Source: DASXHY01 sp036272195
Lineage (GTDB): Bacteria; Verrucomicrobiota; Verrucomicrobiia; Limisphaerales; DASXHY01
Direction of reading: 5' to 3'
NCBI GenBank assembly: GCA_036272195.1
Contig: DATAZE010000058.1
Span: forward strand, 38,981 to 102,980
DNA: 64,000 nucleotides
Numbering within the stretch: the stretch's first letter is position 1; every line of letters starts with the position of its first letter. Positions 44,759-53,724 of this stretch are shown one piece after another. Under the pieces are notes generated by a model. That model had not been told where the DNA came from, searched no databases, and saw only the letters and a program-made list of their open reading frames with translations. The position numbers and the translations under genes are program-made.

Positions 44759-45149
44759 AATTCTTTTTGGATAACTGCCTCGCTATCCGCCATGCTCGCG
44801 CCTTGAATGAAATGCTCGAACCAGAGCACAGCTTCATTCATCTTCAGGATAAATTTCCAGCCAACACAAAAGACGAAACTTGATACGTCAATAGGGACAG
44901 GAAGGAGGCTGGATTATTATCTCCGGTGATTATCGAATAGGAAAAAACGCGCATGAGCGCGCTGCCTGGCATCAAAGCGGATTGACAGTGTTTTTCCTAA
45001 GCAAGGGTTGGACAAATCTTCCCCCTCTGCAACAGCATTCAAAGCTTTCACTTATTCTGGATGACATCATCGATCGCGCCAACATCGCTAAATTCGGAGC
45101 CGGATTCATGATTTCAATAAATGGCAAAATTGAAGAAGTCTATCCGTAA
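44755..45149 (+). pseudogene. DUF5615 PIN-like toxin gene, interrupted
   Basis: ATG 44755 overlaps the antitoxin stop as ATGA. The first 42 codons (MKFFLDNCLAIRHARALNEML...FPANTKDET) carry the PIN-like start with Asp6, ending at TGA 44881-44883. The rest (GGWIIISGDYRIGKNAHERAAWHQSGLTVFFLSKGWTNLPP...GFMISINGKIEEVYP) is intact in another frame from 44898 to TAA 45147-45149. This is a decayed member of the DUF433/DUF5615 pair, a predicted toxin-antitoxin system. Its end overlaps the miaA end by 10 bases. Confidence 0.8.
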
Positions 45150-46093
45150 CGCGACGCTGTTGCGACAGCTGTCTCCACCGTATCCTCCGCCCCAATTTCA
45201 ATCCACCGCAAACCCAACTGTCCTCGGAACCACGTCATCTGCCGCTTCGCAAACTGCCGCGTTTTGATTTTCACCAGGTCAATCGTTTCCGGCAGACCAC
45301 GTTCACCGCGCAAATGTTCCACCACTTGCCGATAACCCAATGCCTGCATCGCCGTTTTATTCTGCGCCAGCCTATGCTCCAACAATCGCCGCGTCTCCTC
45401 CACCAATCCGCGCGCGAACATCGCCTCCACGCGCGCATCAATCCGTGCGCGCAAATCGCTAGTCTCGCGCGCCAAACCGAACAGGACTGTGGACTGTGGA
45501 CTGTGGACTGTGGACTTCTGCCACTCCGCCCGCTGTTCTGAAAACTTTTTCCCCGTCAACCGAATCACCTCGACCGCCCGAATCACCCGCCTGGGATTTT
45601 TGCGATCAATCTTTTCATACGTGACCGCGTCGCGCTCCGCCAATTCCGCCAGCAACTCCGGCAACGGCATGGCCTCCAATTCCGCGCGTAACTTTTCGTC
45701 CGCCGGCGGCGCCTCGCCGAGTCCTTCGAGAAACGCCTTGAAATAAAGCCCGGTGCCGCCGCAAAAAATGGGGGCTTTTCCTCGCGCTTGAATGTCCGCC
45801 ACTGCCGCAGAAGCCAACCGCACAAATTGCGCCGCATCAAACGGCTCCGTTATCTCCACCACATCGATCAAATGATGCCGCACGCGGGCGCGTTCTGCGG
45901 GTGAAGGTTTGGCGGTGCCGATATCAAGGCCGCGATACACCTGCATCGAATCCACGGAAATAATTTCGCCACCGATTTTTTCCGCGAGCAGTAAAGCAAT
46001 TTCGGATTTTCCCACCGCCGTCGGCCCGGCGAGGAATAGGCAGTGAGGATGGAAGCTCACGGATGGCGGATGGGCAGCGGATGTTTTTGCCAT
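45140..46093 (-). CDS. miaA: tRNA dimethylallyltransferase MiaA
   Basis: 317 residues. P-loop GPTAVGKS (23-30), ISVDSMQVYRGLDIGTAKP, GGTGLYFKAFLEGL, and QALGYRQVVEHL near the C-terminus. It isopentenylates A37 of tRNAs reading UNN codons. A 7-base unit repeated more than four times lies inside the gene at 45484-45517, encoding KSTVHSPQSTVL. It runs toward the broken DUF5615 gene and is downstream of lgt (28-base gap). Confidence 0.95.
   Translation of the reverse strand: MAKTSAAHPPSVSFHPHCLFLAGPTAVGKSEIALLLAEKIGGEIISVDSMQVYRGLDIGTAKPSPAERARVRHHLIDVVEITEPFDAAQFVRLASAAVADIQARGKAPIFCGGTGLYFKAFLEGLGEAPPADEKLRAELEAMPLPELLAELAERDAVTYEKIDRKNPRRVIRAVEVIRLTGKKFSEQRAEWQKSTVHSPQSTVLFGLARETSDLRARIDARVEAMFARGLVEETRRLLEHRLAQNKTAMQALGYRQVVEHLRGERGLPETIDLVKIKTRQFAKRQMTWFRGQLGLRWIEIGAEDTVETAVATASRYG
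45484..45517. repeat. Tandem heptamer repeat within miaA
   Basis: ggactgt is repeated four times exactly (45484-45511), followed by a partial fifth unit ggactt. The unit length is not a multiple of three, so gain or loss of one copy would shift the miaA frame. Confidence 0.9.
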
Positions 46094-46121
46094 CTTCTAT
46101 CCTCCATCATCTGTTCTTTCT

Positions 46122-46904
46122 CTACGCCGTCGTGCGACGGAATCGCTGCAAGACAGCCCACAAGGCCGCGCCTGCCGCAAAAATCCCGATGCTCACCAGT
46201 TGCGCCGGCGTCAGATGCAGCACGCCGTGGATGTGGACTGGCGAATAATCCCCCCGGAACGATTCCACGATCGAGCGCGTCACCGCATAGCACAGCAGGT
46301 AGGTTGCAAAAACCTGGCCGTCGAATTTTTTGCGGCGGTAAAGCCACGCCAGTCCCAAATACAAAATTAAATTCAGGAGCGCGTCGTATATCTGGGTGGG
46401 ATGCACCGGGAATGTCGGCGCACCATTCAGGTTGCCCGGCGGATAACTAATGGCCCACGGCAAACCGCACGCGCGCCCGAAGCAGCAGCCATTCAGTAAA
46501 CAACCGATCCGTCCGAACACATAGCCCAGCGCGATGCTCGGCGCGAGCACATCCGCCAGTTTCCAGAGCGCAATATGCTTCAACCGCGCGTAAAGAATTC
46601 CCGCGATGGTGGCACCGATCAGCCCGCCGTAAAAAACCAAACCGCCGTTCCACACCGCGAACACCTCTGAAAACGGCCGTCCGGCAAATTCCTCCTGCCA
46701 ATAGGTGATCACATGCAGCGCGCGCGCGCCAACGATGGTTCCCACGATCAGCCACGGCCCGATATCGAGAATTTTCTCGGGCGCGATCCCTTCGCGCAAC
46801 CCGCGCCGACTCGCCGTCCAGAGTCCGGCGATGAACGCGATCGCCATCATCACGCCGTACGACCGGATGGGAAACGAGCCGATATGAAATGCAATTGGAT
46901 GCAC
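46122..46904 (-). CDS. lgt: Prolipoprotein diacylglyceryl transferase
   Basis: 260 residues, about seven membrane segments. Signature GRIGCLLNGCCFGRACGLPWAISYPP with the essential GRxGNFxNGE-equivalent region, plus HPTQIYDALLNLILYLGLAWL. It adds diacylglycerol to the cysteine of lipoprotein precursors at the inner membrane. miaA follows with a 28-base gap. Confidence 0.95.
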   Translation of the reverse strand: MHPIAFHIGSFPIRSYGVMMAIAFIAGLWTASRRGLREGIAPEKILDIGPWLIVGTIVGARALHVITYWQEEFAGRPFSEVFAVWNGGLVFYGGLIGATIAGILYARLKHIALWKLADVLAPSIALGYVFGRIGCLLNGCCFGRACGLPWAISYPPGNLNGAPTFPVHPTQIYDALLNLILYLGLAWLYRRKKFDGQVFATYLLCYAVTRSIVESFRGDYSPVHIHGVLHLTPAQLVSIGIFAAGAALWAVLQRFRRTTA

Positions 46905-46987
46905 GACTAAAGCTTAAACGCAAAATTCAAAACTGTGAAAGAAATTGCGCCGAATCCGCAATCGCGTCAAATCCTCCCGTTTAACCA

Positions 46988-47626
46988 CTACTCCAGGCAT
47001 GCACCCTTCTCAATACGGTCGTAAACGAGCATGTCCGCCGCCAGTTTTCCCAACTCGGCCGCCGCATGCTCCCGCGCGCGATGCTCAAGCATGAGTTGAC
47101 GAGTCCTGGTCTCAAGAGTTTCCGGGTCCCGCGAGTGGTGCGGAAGATTTTCGGCTTCTTCGCCGGGGAGATGCTCCGCACGATCCTTCATTTGTTGCAA
47201 AGTAAGGCGGAGTTCCTTGATGCGCGAGACGGCGACCTCGGCAGTCGTTTCCGCACAGCCACCGTAGAAACCGAGGAACCCGCCTTCGGCATCATAATGC
47301 GGCACTCCGCGATCCAATATCCAACGATATTCACCGTGGCGGTCTTGCAACCGATAGCTCATCGCGAATGAAACCCGCTGTTGGAATGATCCCACATAGT
47401 GCTGGACACAACGTTCCAGATCATCCGGATGCACGCCTTCCGCCCAGCCATTGCCGCTTTCCTGCTGCGCTGTGCGTCCGCGGTAATCGAACCATGCGCG
47501 ATTGAAATAGAAGCATCCCATATCGCTCCCCGACATCCAGATCATCACGGGCGCGCCATCGGCCAGTTGCTGGAAGAATTCCACTTCCGGCTTCGGCTTG
47601 AGGGCGGTCGGATTGGCGGAGTTCAT
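46988..47626 (-). CDS. Stand-alone PAS domain protein
   Basis: 212 residues. Residues 15-135 form a PAS/PAC domain (FFQQLADGAPVMIWMSGSDMGCFYFNRAWFDYRGR, GWAEGVHPDDLERCVQHYVGSF, MSYRLQDRHGEYRWILDRGVPHYDAEGGFLGFYGGCAETT). The rest is a charged coiled coil (ELRLTLQQMKDRAEHLPGEEAENL). No kinase, GGDEF or HTH domain is present, so it may be a sensor for an unseen partner or a fragment of a longer protein. Confidence 0.8.
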   Translation of the reverse strand: MNSANPTALKPKPEVEFFQQLADGAPVMIWMSGSDMGCFYFNRAWFDYRGRTAQQESGNGWAEGVHPDDLERCVQHYVGSFQQRVSFAMSYRLQDRHGEYRWILDRGVPHYDAEGGFLGFYGGCAETTAEVAVSRIKELRLTLQQMKDRAEHLPGEEAENLPHHSRDPETLETRTRQLMLEHRAREHAAAELGKLAADMLVYDRIEKGACLE

Positions 47627-47751
47627 CGTGGTGGGCAGAATAGAGCGGGGGGATGCTACGGCAAGGAGGGATTCTCCCCAGCGCTCTCCGTCATGGCTGG
47701 CCGTGGTTTTTCATGTCATCTGGCCTGGTCGCCGGCATTCGGCCAATCTCT

Positions 47752-48699
47752 TCAATTCGTCGCCACCGCGGGCAAATTCGGCGCGAGCGATCTCTTCGGA
47801 ACCACCTGTGGACGCCGTGGCAGCGCCATCGGCGGCATGATCGGCGCCACGTTCACCAACTGACGCCATTTCTGGCGTTCTTCCGGCGTCATGTCACGCC
47901 AGCGCTCAACGTTTTTCAAAAATTGCTGCCGCTCAGCAATGCTCATCCCGGCAAACTTTTCAAAGGAACTCAGGCACTGTGCCCGTTGCGCCAGTGTTAA
48001 ATTTGAAAACGAGGCCAGTGTCCCTTCCATCTCCCGCCGTTCGTCGTCGGAAAGGGCGCCGAGTGCTTTTTCTTTTTCCTCGGGTGTCAGTTGGAAAAAT
48101 CGATTGAAACCGGCCAGCGCTTTCTGCCGCTGGTCTTCAGCCATTTCCTGCCAGCGATCCAGGCCTTTTTCCAATTCGTTCCGGCGATCGGCCGGGATGG
48201 TCCGCAGAATGCCCTCGCGTTCCTCCGGCCCGGCCGAGGCAACCTGCGCGAAATAACTCGCAATCAAGTCGTCGTTCTTGAATTGCTCCTGCAACTGCGG
48301 CGGCAACAAATCCCATTGCCCTAATCTCTCCTGCACCTGCGTGCGCAGCTCTTCAGGAATACGCGCCAACGCCGCCGCGCGATTCGTCCGCGGTTCATCC
48401 ATCAGCGGCCGCAAATACCATCGCAGTTCCGTTTCCCGCAACCGCAATTCACGCATTTCATCCGGCAAAATTTGGTATTCCTCCAGTTTCTCCAGAATGC
48501 GCTTCTGAATCTCCGGAGGGCGGATCGCAATGGCCGCTTTCCGCTGCTCGGGAGTCATTGCCAGCAATTCACGAAAGAGAGCCACGGGAGACTTGGCCGC
48601 CACGGAGGCAGCGCCATCAAGCGCCGGTTGTGCCGGTAACGACAGTGAAAAGAAGACCGCCCCTGCCAGGGCTAAAACTGTTCGTCGGAACGAACTCAT
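47752..48699 (-). CDS. DUF3106 domain secreted protein
   Basis: 315 residues from ATG 48699 with signal peptide (MSSFRRTVLALAGAVFFSLSLPAQP). The body is a string of helical repeats with TPEERQKW-type DUF3106 motifs (LTPEEKEKALGALSDDERREMEG, MSIAERQQFLKNVERWRDMTPEERQKWRQL). Such proteins are thought to be periplasmic. The ATG overlaps the stop of the putative anti-sigma gene as ATGA, and an ECF sigma gene lies upstream, so it belongs to that operon. Function unknown. Confidence 0.85.
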   Translation of the reverse strand: MSSFRRTVLALAGAVFFSLSLPAQPALDGAASVAAKSPVALFRELLAMTPEQRKAAIAIRPPEIQKRILEKLEEYQILPDEMRELRLRETELRWYLRPLMDEPRTNRAAALARIPEELRTQVQERLGQWDLLPPQLQEQFKNDDLIASYFAQVASAGPEEREGILRTIPADRRNELEKGLDRWQEMAEDQRQKALAGFNRFFQLTPEEKEKALGALSDDERREMEGTLASFSNLTLAQRAQCLSSFEKFAGMSIAERQQFLKNVERWRDMTPEERQKWRQLVNVAPIMPPMALPRRPQVVPKRSLAPNLPAVATN

Positions 48700-49184
48700 T
48701 TCATCAAGGCGATCAATTCCGGATCCGGTCCGGGTGTGGAACTCATCTGGCGGATGGTGTCGAAGTCCTGCAAAATCTCGGGGCTGGGCAGCGAGGAAAC
48801 GCCCGCCACCACCTTGACGCCCTGCACCATTTCCGCCCGCTCGGTTGCCACATGCTCGTGATACGTAAACAGCCCCACCCCAAACAGGACCGTCGCCACC
48901 GCCGCTCGCGGCAATAACAAACGCAAAAACCACGCCCGTCGGCTGGCCTTGGGACGGCTTTCCGCCATCGCGTCGCGTTCCACCGCCTGCAACACTCGCG
49001 CTGTAAAATTGCTCGAGACCGGCACATCCGGCAATCGCCCCAGGATTTCTGTCAGACGACCCTCGATTTCCCAATCCACCTTCTCTCCAGGATGCGCCGC
49101 CAGCCACGCGCGCAATTCCGCCTCTTCGGAGGGCGTCAGCTTGCGCCGCCAGTTTTTTTCCTGCCATGGATTCAACTCGTTCAT
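48696..49184 (-). CDS. Single-pass membrane protein, probable anti-sigma factor
   Basis: 162 residues. Soluble N-terminal helical part (WRRKLTPSEEAELRAWLAAHPGEKVDWEIEGRLTEILGRLPDVPVSSNFTARVL), one membrane segment at about 93-112 (AAVATVLFGVGLFTYHEHV), and a short outer part. It sits directly after the ECF sigma gene (44 bases) and overlaps the next gene by ATGA. No zinc-binding HxxxCxxC motif is seen, so the anti-sigma role is inferred from position and topology. Confidence 0.7.
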   Translation of the reverse strand: MNELNPWQEKNWRRKLTPSEEAELRAWLAAHPGEKVDWEIEGRLTEILGRLPDVPVSSNFTARVLQAVERDAMAESRPKASRRAWFLRLLLPRAAVATVLFGVGLFTYHEHVATERAEMVQGVKVVAGVSSLPSPEILQDFDTIRQMSSTPGPDPELIALMK

Positions 49185-49228
49185 TGGTTCCTTTCTATTT
49201 TAAAACCGGTTTTGCTCAAAAGTTGCAA

Positions 49229-49846
49229 TTATTCCGGCGGTTTCCACTCGCCACTGCGTAAATAGGTCTTGAGCCGCTCCTTAAGCGTTTCCCGACCCCG
49301 ATGAATCAGCGATTTTGTCGCCGAAAGCGAACAGCCCAATACCTCCGCAATCTCCTCGTAACTCAAATCTTCCTGCCGGCATAACAGCAGGGCTGAGCGC
49401 TGATTTTCCGGCAAATCGGCCAAAGCCCGGTCAATATTTTGCGCCAATTCGCCCTGCAGCAGGCTCTCCGGCGGTGAAAAAGTTTTTTTATCCTCGAATT
49501 GCTGCAAGGGCTGGTCTTCCTGCTCGGGATGCGGCGCATCCAGCGACTCGGCGGGATGGCGCGAACGGCGTCGGATTTCGTTCAGACAAAGATTTCGCGC
49601 GATCGTGAAAAGCCAGGTGGAAAACTTGGCTGTGGTCTGGTAACGCGCCGCCGATTTATAGACCTGCACAAATACGTTTTGCGCCAGATCCTCCGCCTCG
49701 GTCGCATCACGAAGCGTCCGATACGCGAGATTAATGACCGGCTGCTTGTATTTCTCGACCAATTCCGTAAAAGCAGCCGTGTCGCCCTGTTTCACGCGAA
49801 GCATCAGGGCGGCATCGGGGTCGGAACTTGAAGGCATGGGTCGCAA
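49229..49846 (-). CDS. ECF-family RNA polymerase sigma factor
   Basis: 205 residues. Region 2 (FTELVEKYKQPVINLAYRTLRDATEAEDLAQNVFVQVYKSAARYQTTAKFSTWLFTIARNLCLNEIRRR) and region 4 (ALADLPENQRSALLLCRQEDLSYEEIAEVLGCSLSATKSLIHRGRETL) are complete. It directs polymerase to a stress-type regulon. First gene of the sigma/anti-sigma/DUF3106 run; divergent from glnD. Confidence 0.95.
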   Translation of the reverse strand: MRPMPSSSDPDAALMLRVKQGDTAAFTELVEKYKQPVINLAYRTLRDATEAEDLAQNVFVQVYKSAARYQTTAKFSTWLFTIARNLCLNEIRRRSRHPAESLDAPHPEQEDQPLQQFEDKKTFSPPESLLQGELAQNIDRALADLPENQRSALLLCRQEDLSYEEIAEVLGCSLSATKSLIHRGRETLKERLKTYLRSGEWKPPE

Positions 49847-49912
49847 ACCGCGGCCAGTTTAGGTCAACACCACCGGAGCGACAAGGTTGCGCTCGATAAT
49901 GCCGAATGACAA

Positions 49913-49955
49913 ATGACGAATGGATATGGTCTCAGTGCCATTCTCCATTCGTCAT
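49913..49955. repeat. Hairpin in the glnD leader region
   Basis: Arms atgacgaatgga (49913-49924) and tccattcgtcat (49944-49955) pair perfectly over 12 bases around a 19-base loop. A related atgac(a/g)aatg wording repeats next to it. It lies 63 bases before the glnD start and could be a leader structure or a dispersed repeat. Confidence 0.5.
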
Positions 49956-50017
49956 TCGTCATCGGTTATACGCGCCGCTTGCCATCGGCGGCATTTGCAC
50001 CCAAAGTTACGGGCGCA

Positions 50018-52834
50018 ATGCAGTCATTGTTGGAAAAAATCGAGGCCAACGCCGCTACGCGGCTCACTCTGCCCTCCGGCAAATTGCCGGCGCAGGAATT
50101 GGCGCGCTTCAAGGCGTTCCTGAAAGTTGAAACGCATCGCGTCAAGCTGCTTCACCGCTCCGGCGGCGGCGGGCGCGAGGTTTGCCGCGCACGCGCGGCG
50201 ATTCTCGACGTGCTGCTGCGTTACTTGTGGAACGCCGCCAAGGGTAGTTTGTCCGAGCAGGCGCAAAAGGAATTCCCCCCCCTCGCACTCGTCGCCATCG
50301 GCGGTTATGGCCGCGCCGAATTGAATCCGCACAGCGACATCGATTTCATGTTCCTGCACGATGGCCAGGTCGTTGGGGGCGGGCGCAAGCCGCTCCCGCA
50401 TCTCGCCAAGCTGATTGACGGCATCCTGTATCCGCTTTGGGACCTCGGCCTGAAAGTCGGCCATTCCGTGCGCAGCATTGAGGATTGCATCTCCGTCGCC
50501 AACACCGACATGCAATCCAAGACCGCGCTCATCGAGGCGCGGCTGATCACCGGGAGCGAGGGGTTATTCAAAAAATTCCAAAAAGTGCTCCAGAACAAAG
50601 CTGTCAAAGGCCACGTCGAGGAATACATCGCCATGCGCGTGGAAGACCAGGCGTCGCGCCGCGCGAAATTCGGCAACTCCGCCTCCATGCAGGAGCCGAA
50701 CCTGAAAAACGGCTGCGGCGGCCTGCGCGATTACCAGAATCTTTTGTGGATGACCTTTTTCAAATACGGCACCCGCTCGCTCGCCGATTTGCAAAAGCAG
50801 GATTTCGTCACCGCCGCCGAACGCCGGCAGCTTGATGCCGCCTATGACTTCCTCCTCCGCGTGCGCACGGACATGCATTATCACACGAACCGCGCCACGG
50901 ACGTTTTGAGCAAGGCGCTGCAGCCAGCGATCGCGCACAATCTCGGATATACCGACCGCTCACCCAGCAAGCGCATCGAGAAATTCATGCGCGACCTTTA
51001 CACCCATTCGCGCAACATCTACATCATCACGCGCACCCTGGAACAACGCATGGCGCTCGTCCCGCAGCAACCGGGCCTGATCTCGTCAAAAATTTCCTCA
51101 CTCACAGCGCTGCTTCCCGGCAAGCGCAAAAAAGTCGTGCCCGAACCGATCGACGGCTTCAAATTCATCGATGGCGAAATCCACGCGGCGGCGAACCGCG
51201 TCTTCCGCGACCAGCCGCGGCGTCTCATGCGTGTGTTTCTTTACGCTCAACAACGCGGCTTGCGCCTGCATCCCGACCTCGCCCAACTCATTCGCAAGGA
51301 GTTGTCGCTCGCCAACCGCGAATTTCTCAACGATCAGCATGTGCGCGAGACGTTCCTGGAAATTCTTGCGCAGCGCGGCAACGTCGCACCCATCCTGCGC
51401 GCCATGCACGAAGTCGGTTTGCTCGGCAAATACATCCCGGAATTCGGCAAGCTCACCTGCCTGGTCCAGCACGAGTTTTACCATCAATACACTGCTGACG
51501 AGCACACGTTGGTGTGCCTCGATCAAGTCGATAAAATCTGGGAGGCCAAGGTCCCCGCGACTGTGGCCTATGGGCCGCTGCTGCAAAAATTGGAACGCCC
51601 CTTTCTTCTTTATCTCGCGCTTCTCCTGCACGACACCGGCAAACCGCAGGGGCACGGCAATCATTCCGAAGTCGGCGCGGACCTGGCGATGCGCGTCGCC
51701 CGCCGGCTGCGGCTCGATGGCTCCGCCTCCCACGTCCTGCGCGTGCTCGTGGAAAACCATTTGCTCATGGCCAGCCTTTCACAGCGCCGCGACCTCGATG
51801 ACCCGCTGGTCATCCGCAATTTCGCCGCGGAAGTGCAAAATACCGAAACGCTCGATTTGCTGACGCTGCTTACCTTCTCCGACGCCCAGGCCACCAGCGA
51901 TAAACTTTGGAACGGCTTCAAGGACGCGCTGCTCTGGTCCTTATACAACAAAGCCGCGCCACTGCTCGCCGGTGGGAGCGAATTCATTCGTGCCGAGGAA
52001 AAACAGCGCGAACTGTTGATGGAGGAAGTCAGCCGTCTGACGAGCGGCCACATGAACGCCGAGGAAATCGAGGCACTCTTCGCCACGCTGCCGCCCCGGT
52101 ATTTTCAAATCCACACGGCCCGCGAAATTTTCGAGGACCTCATCGTCGCGCACCGTTTCATGCGCCTGCAAATTTCCGAGGAGGATAGCCCGCTGACGCC
52201 GGTGGTGAACTGGCACAACGAGCCGGATCGCGGTTACAACGCAGTAAAGGTCTGCACCTGGGATCGCGCCGGGTTGTTCACCAAAATCGCCGGCTCCTTC
52301 AGCGCCATGGGCCTGAATATTTTGAGCGCGCAGATTTTCACCCGCACGGACGGCATCGTGCTGGATGAATTTTTTGTGACGGACGCCAAGACCGGAAGCC
52401 TGGCCGACCGCAGCCAGCGTGATGAATTCGAGAAACTGCTTTGCCGGGCGCTCACCGATGAAGAAGTGGATTTTCACGGGTTGATCGCCCGCCACAAAAT
52501 CACGCGCCCGCTTTACCAGGCCTACACCGGCGAACAAATGCCGACCCGTGTCCATTTCGACAACGAGGCCTCCGAGGCGCGCACCTTGATCGAAATCGAA
52601 ACCGAAGACCGCGTCGGTTTGCTCTACGCCATTTCGGAAGTGCTGACCGAATTCGATCTGGACATTTCCGCCGCGAAAATTCTCACCGAGAAAGGCGCGG
52701 CCATCGACAGCTTTTACGTCCGCGAACTGGACGGCGACAAAATCCTCGCTCCGGAACGTCAAAAAGCGATTGAGCGAAAGCTGCAGCAGGCGATCCATTT
52801 GCTGGACGTGGAACCGAAAGCCAAAGCCTCGTAA
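50018..52834 (+). CDS. glnD: Bifunctional uridylyltransferase/uridylyl-removing enzyme GlnD
   Basis: 938 residues from ATG 50018 (MQSLLEKIEANAATR). Nucleotidyltransferase domain (GGYGRAELNPHSDIDFMFLHDG), HD domain (HTLVCLDQVDKIW, LLLHDTGKPQGHGNHSEVG), and two ACT domains at the C-terminus (VKVCTWDRAGLFTKIAGSFSAMGLNIL and IEIETEDRVGLLYAISEVLTEFDLDI). Adds and removes UMP on PII protein in response to glutamine. A longer in-frame start at 49913 passes through the hairpin and is rejected. Confidence 0.95.
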   Translation: MQSLLEKIEANAATRLTLPSGKLPAQELARFKAFLKVETHRVKLLHRSGGGGREVCRARAAILDVLLRYLWNAAKGSLSEQAQKEFPPLALVAIGGYGRAELNPHSDIDFMFLHDGQVVGGGRKPLPHLAKLIDGILYPLWDLGLKVGHSVRSIEDCISVANTDMQSKTALIEARLITGSEGLFKKFQKVLQNKAVKGHVEEYIAMRVEDQASRRAKFGNSASMQEPNLKNGCGGLRDYQNLLWMTFFKYGTRSLADLQKQDFVTAAERRQLDAAYDFLLRVRTDMHYHTNRATDVLSKALQPAIAHNLGYTDRSPSKRIEKFMRDLYTHSRNIYIITRTLEQRMALVPQQPGLISSKISSLTALLPGKRKKVVPEPIDGFKFIDGEIHAAANRVFRDQPRRLMRVFLYAQQRGLRLHPDLAQLIRKELSLANREFLNDQHVRETFLEILAQRGNVAPILRAMHEVGLLGKYIPEFGKLTCLVQHEFYHQYTADEHTLVCLDQVDKIWEAKVPATVAYGPLLQKLERPFLLYLALLLHDTGKPQGHGNHSEVGADLAMRVARRLRLDGSASHVLRVLVENHLLMASLSQRRDLDDPLVIRNFAAEVQNTETLDLLTLLTFSDAQATSDKLWNGFKDALLWSLYNKAAPLLAGGSEFIRAEEKQRELLMEEVSRLTSGHMNAEEIEALFATLPPRYFQIHTAREIFEDLIVAHRFMRLQISEEDSPLTPVVNWHNEPDRGYNAVKVCTWDRAGLFTKIAGSFSAMGLNILSAQIFTRTDGIVLDEFFVTDAKTGSLADRSQRDEFEKLLCRALTDEEVDFHGLIARHKITRPLYQAYTGEQMPTRVHFDNEASEARTLIEIETEDRVGLLYAISEVLTEFDLDISAAKILTEKGAAIDSFYVRELDGDKILAPERQKAIERKLQQAIHLLDVEPKAKAS

Positions 52835-52855
52835 AGAGCGCGAAAACTCGTCCGC

Positions 52856-52928
52856 GTAGCAGCCGGCTTCAGGAGGCTCTAACTTTTTTCGGGGAAAATT
52901 TTGCGAGCCACCTTGCGCCGGCTGCTAC
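52856..52928. repeat. Palindrome after glnD
   Basis: Arms gtagcagccggc (52856-52867) and gccggctgctac (52917-52928) are perfectly complementary over 12 bases. The internal wording ggaggctctaa also occurs in the palindrome at 40504-40577, so they belong to one family. It lies 22 bases after the glnD stop. Confidence 0.75.
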
Positions 52929-53028
52929 AAAGTTCATCGGAAACCTTGATTCCACCTTCCATTTTTCCCCATGGGCCGGCCTTGAATTTAGGCTTTGAAC
53001 AGCAAATCTTTGCCTTTACCCTAAACAG

Positions 53029-53715
53029 ATGAAACATTCGGGAAAAGCGAGGAAAGCGGCGTTCAAGATGATCTTCATCACGCTGGTGCTCGTGATCTTA
53101 TTGCCAGTGGTCGGGATTTTGGGCTGGTTGATCAGTTCCGCGATGGTGGCGGTCTCCATTTTTGTTTTTCTCGTTTGGTGTCTCTTTGCTCTTTTCACCC
53201 TCTATTTCTTTCGTGACCCGAATGCTCGCGTGCCTGCCGGCGCCGGGCTTGTCGTCTCGCCCGGACATGGCAAGGTGGACGTTATCGACACATTGACCGA
53301 ACTGCAATTCATGGGCCGCGACTGCCAGCGCATTTCCATGTTTCTATCCGTGATCGATGTCCACGTGCAGAACGCCCCCGTCAGTGGCAAGGTTGCCTAT
53401 CTCAAATACACCGAAGGCCAATTCCTCAACGCCATGAAAACGGAATGCGCCACCTGCAACGAAAACTCCTACATCGGCATCGAATCCTCCGACCCGCCCA
53501 ATGAAAAAATCGGCGTGAAACTCATCGCCGGCGTCCTCGCGCGCCGCATCATTCCATTTGTGGAGCCGGGCGACGCACTCGCCCGCGGCGACCGCATCAG
53601 CCTGATTCAATTCGGCTCCCGCGTGGATGTCTACCTGCCACACTCGGCAAAAATAAAAGTGAAAATCGGCGACCGCGTCGTGGGCGGCGAAACAGTGCTG
53701 GCGGCGTTCGAATAA
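53029..53715 (+). CDS. psd: Phosphatidylserine decarboxylase (short, membrane-anchored type)
   Basis: 228 residues. Two membrane helices at about 13-65 (MIFITLVLVILLPVVGILGWLI; AVSIFVFLVWCLFALFTLYFF), then FFRDPNARVP, SPGHGKVDVID, FLSVIDVHVQNAPVSG and the self-cleavage site IQFGSRVDVYLP, where Ser becomes the pyruvoyl group. Makes phosphatidylethanolamine. It lies 9 bases before pssA, which makes its substrate. Confidence 0.95.
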   Translation: MKHSGKARKAAFKMIFITLVLVILLPVVGILGWLISSAMVAVSIFVFLVWCLFALFTLYFFRDPNARVPAGAGLVVSPGHGKVDVIDTLTELQFMGRDCQRISMFLSVIDVHVQNAPVSGKVAYLKYTEGQFLNAMKTECATCNENSYIGIESSDPPNEKIGVKLIAGVLARRIIPFVEPGDALARGDRISLIQFGSRVDVYLPHSAKIKVKIGDRVVGGETVLAAFE

Positions 53716-53724
53716 AAAGAAGAT

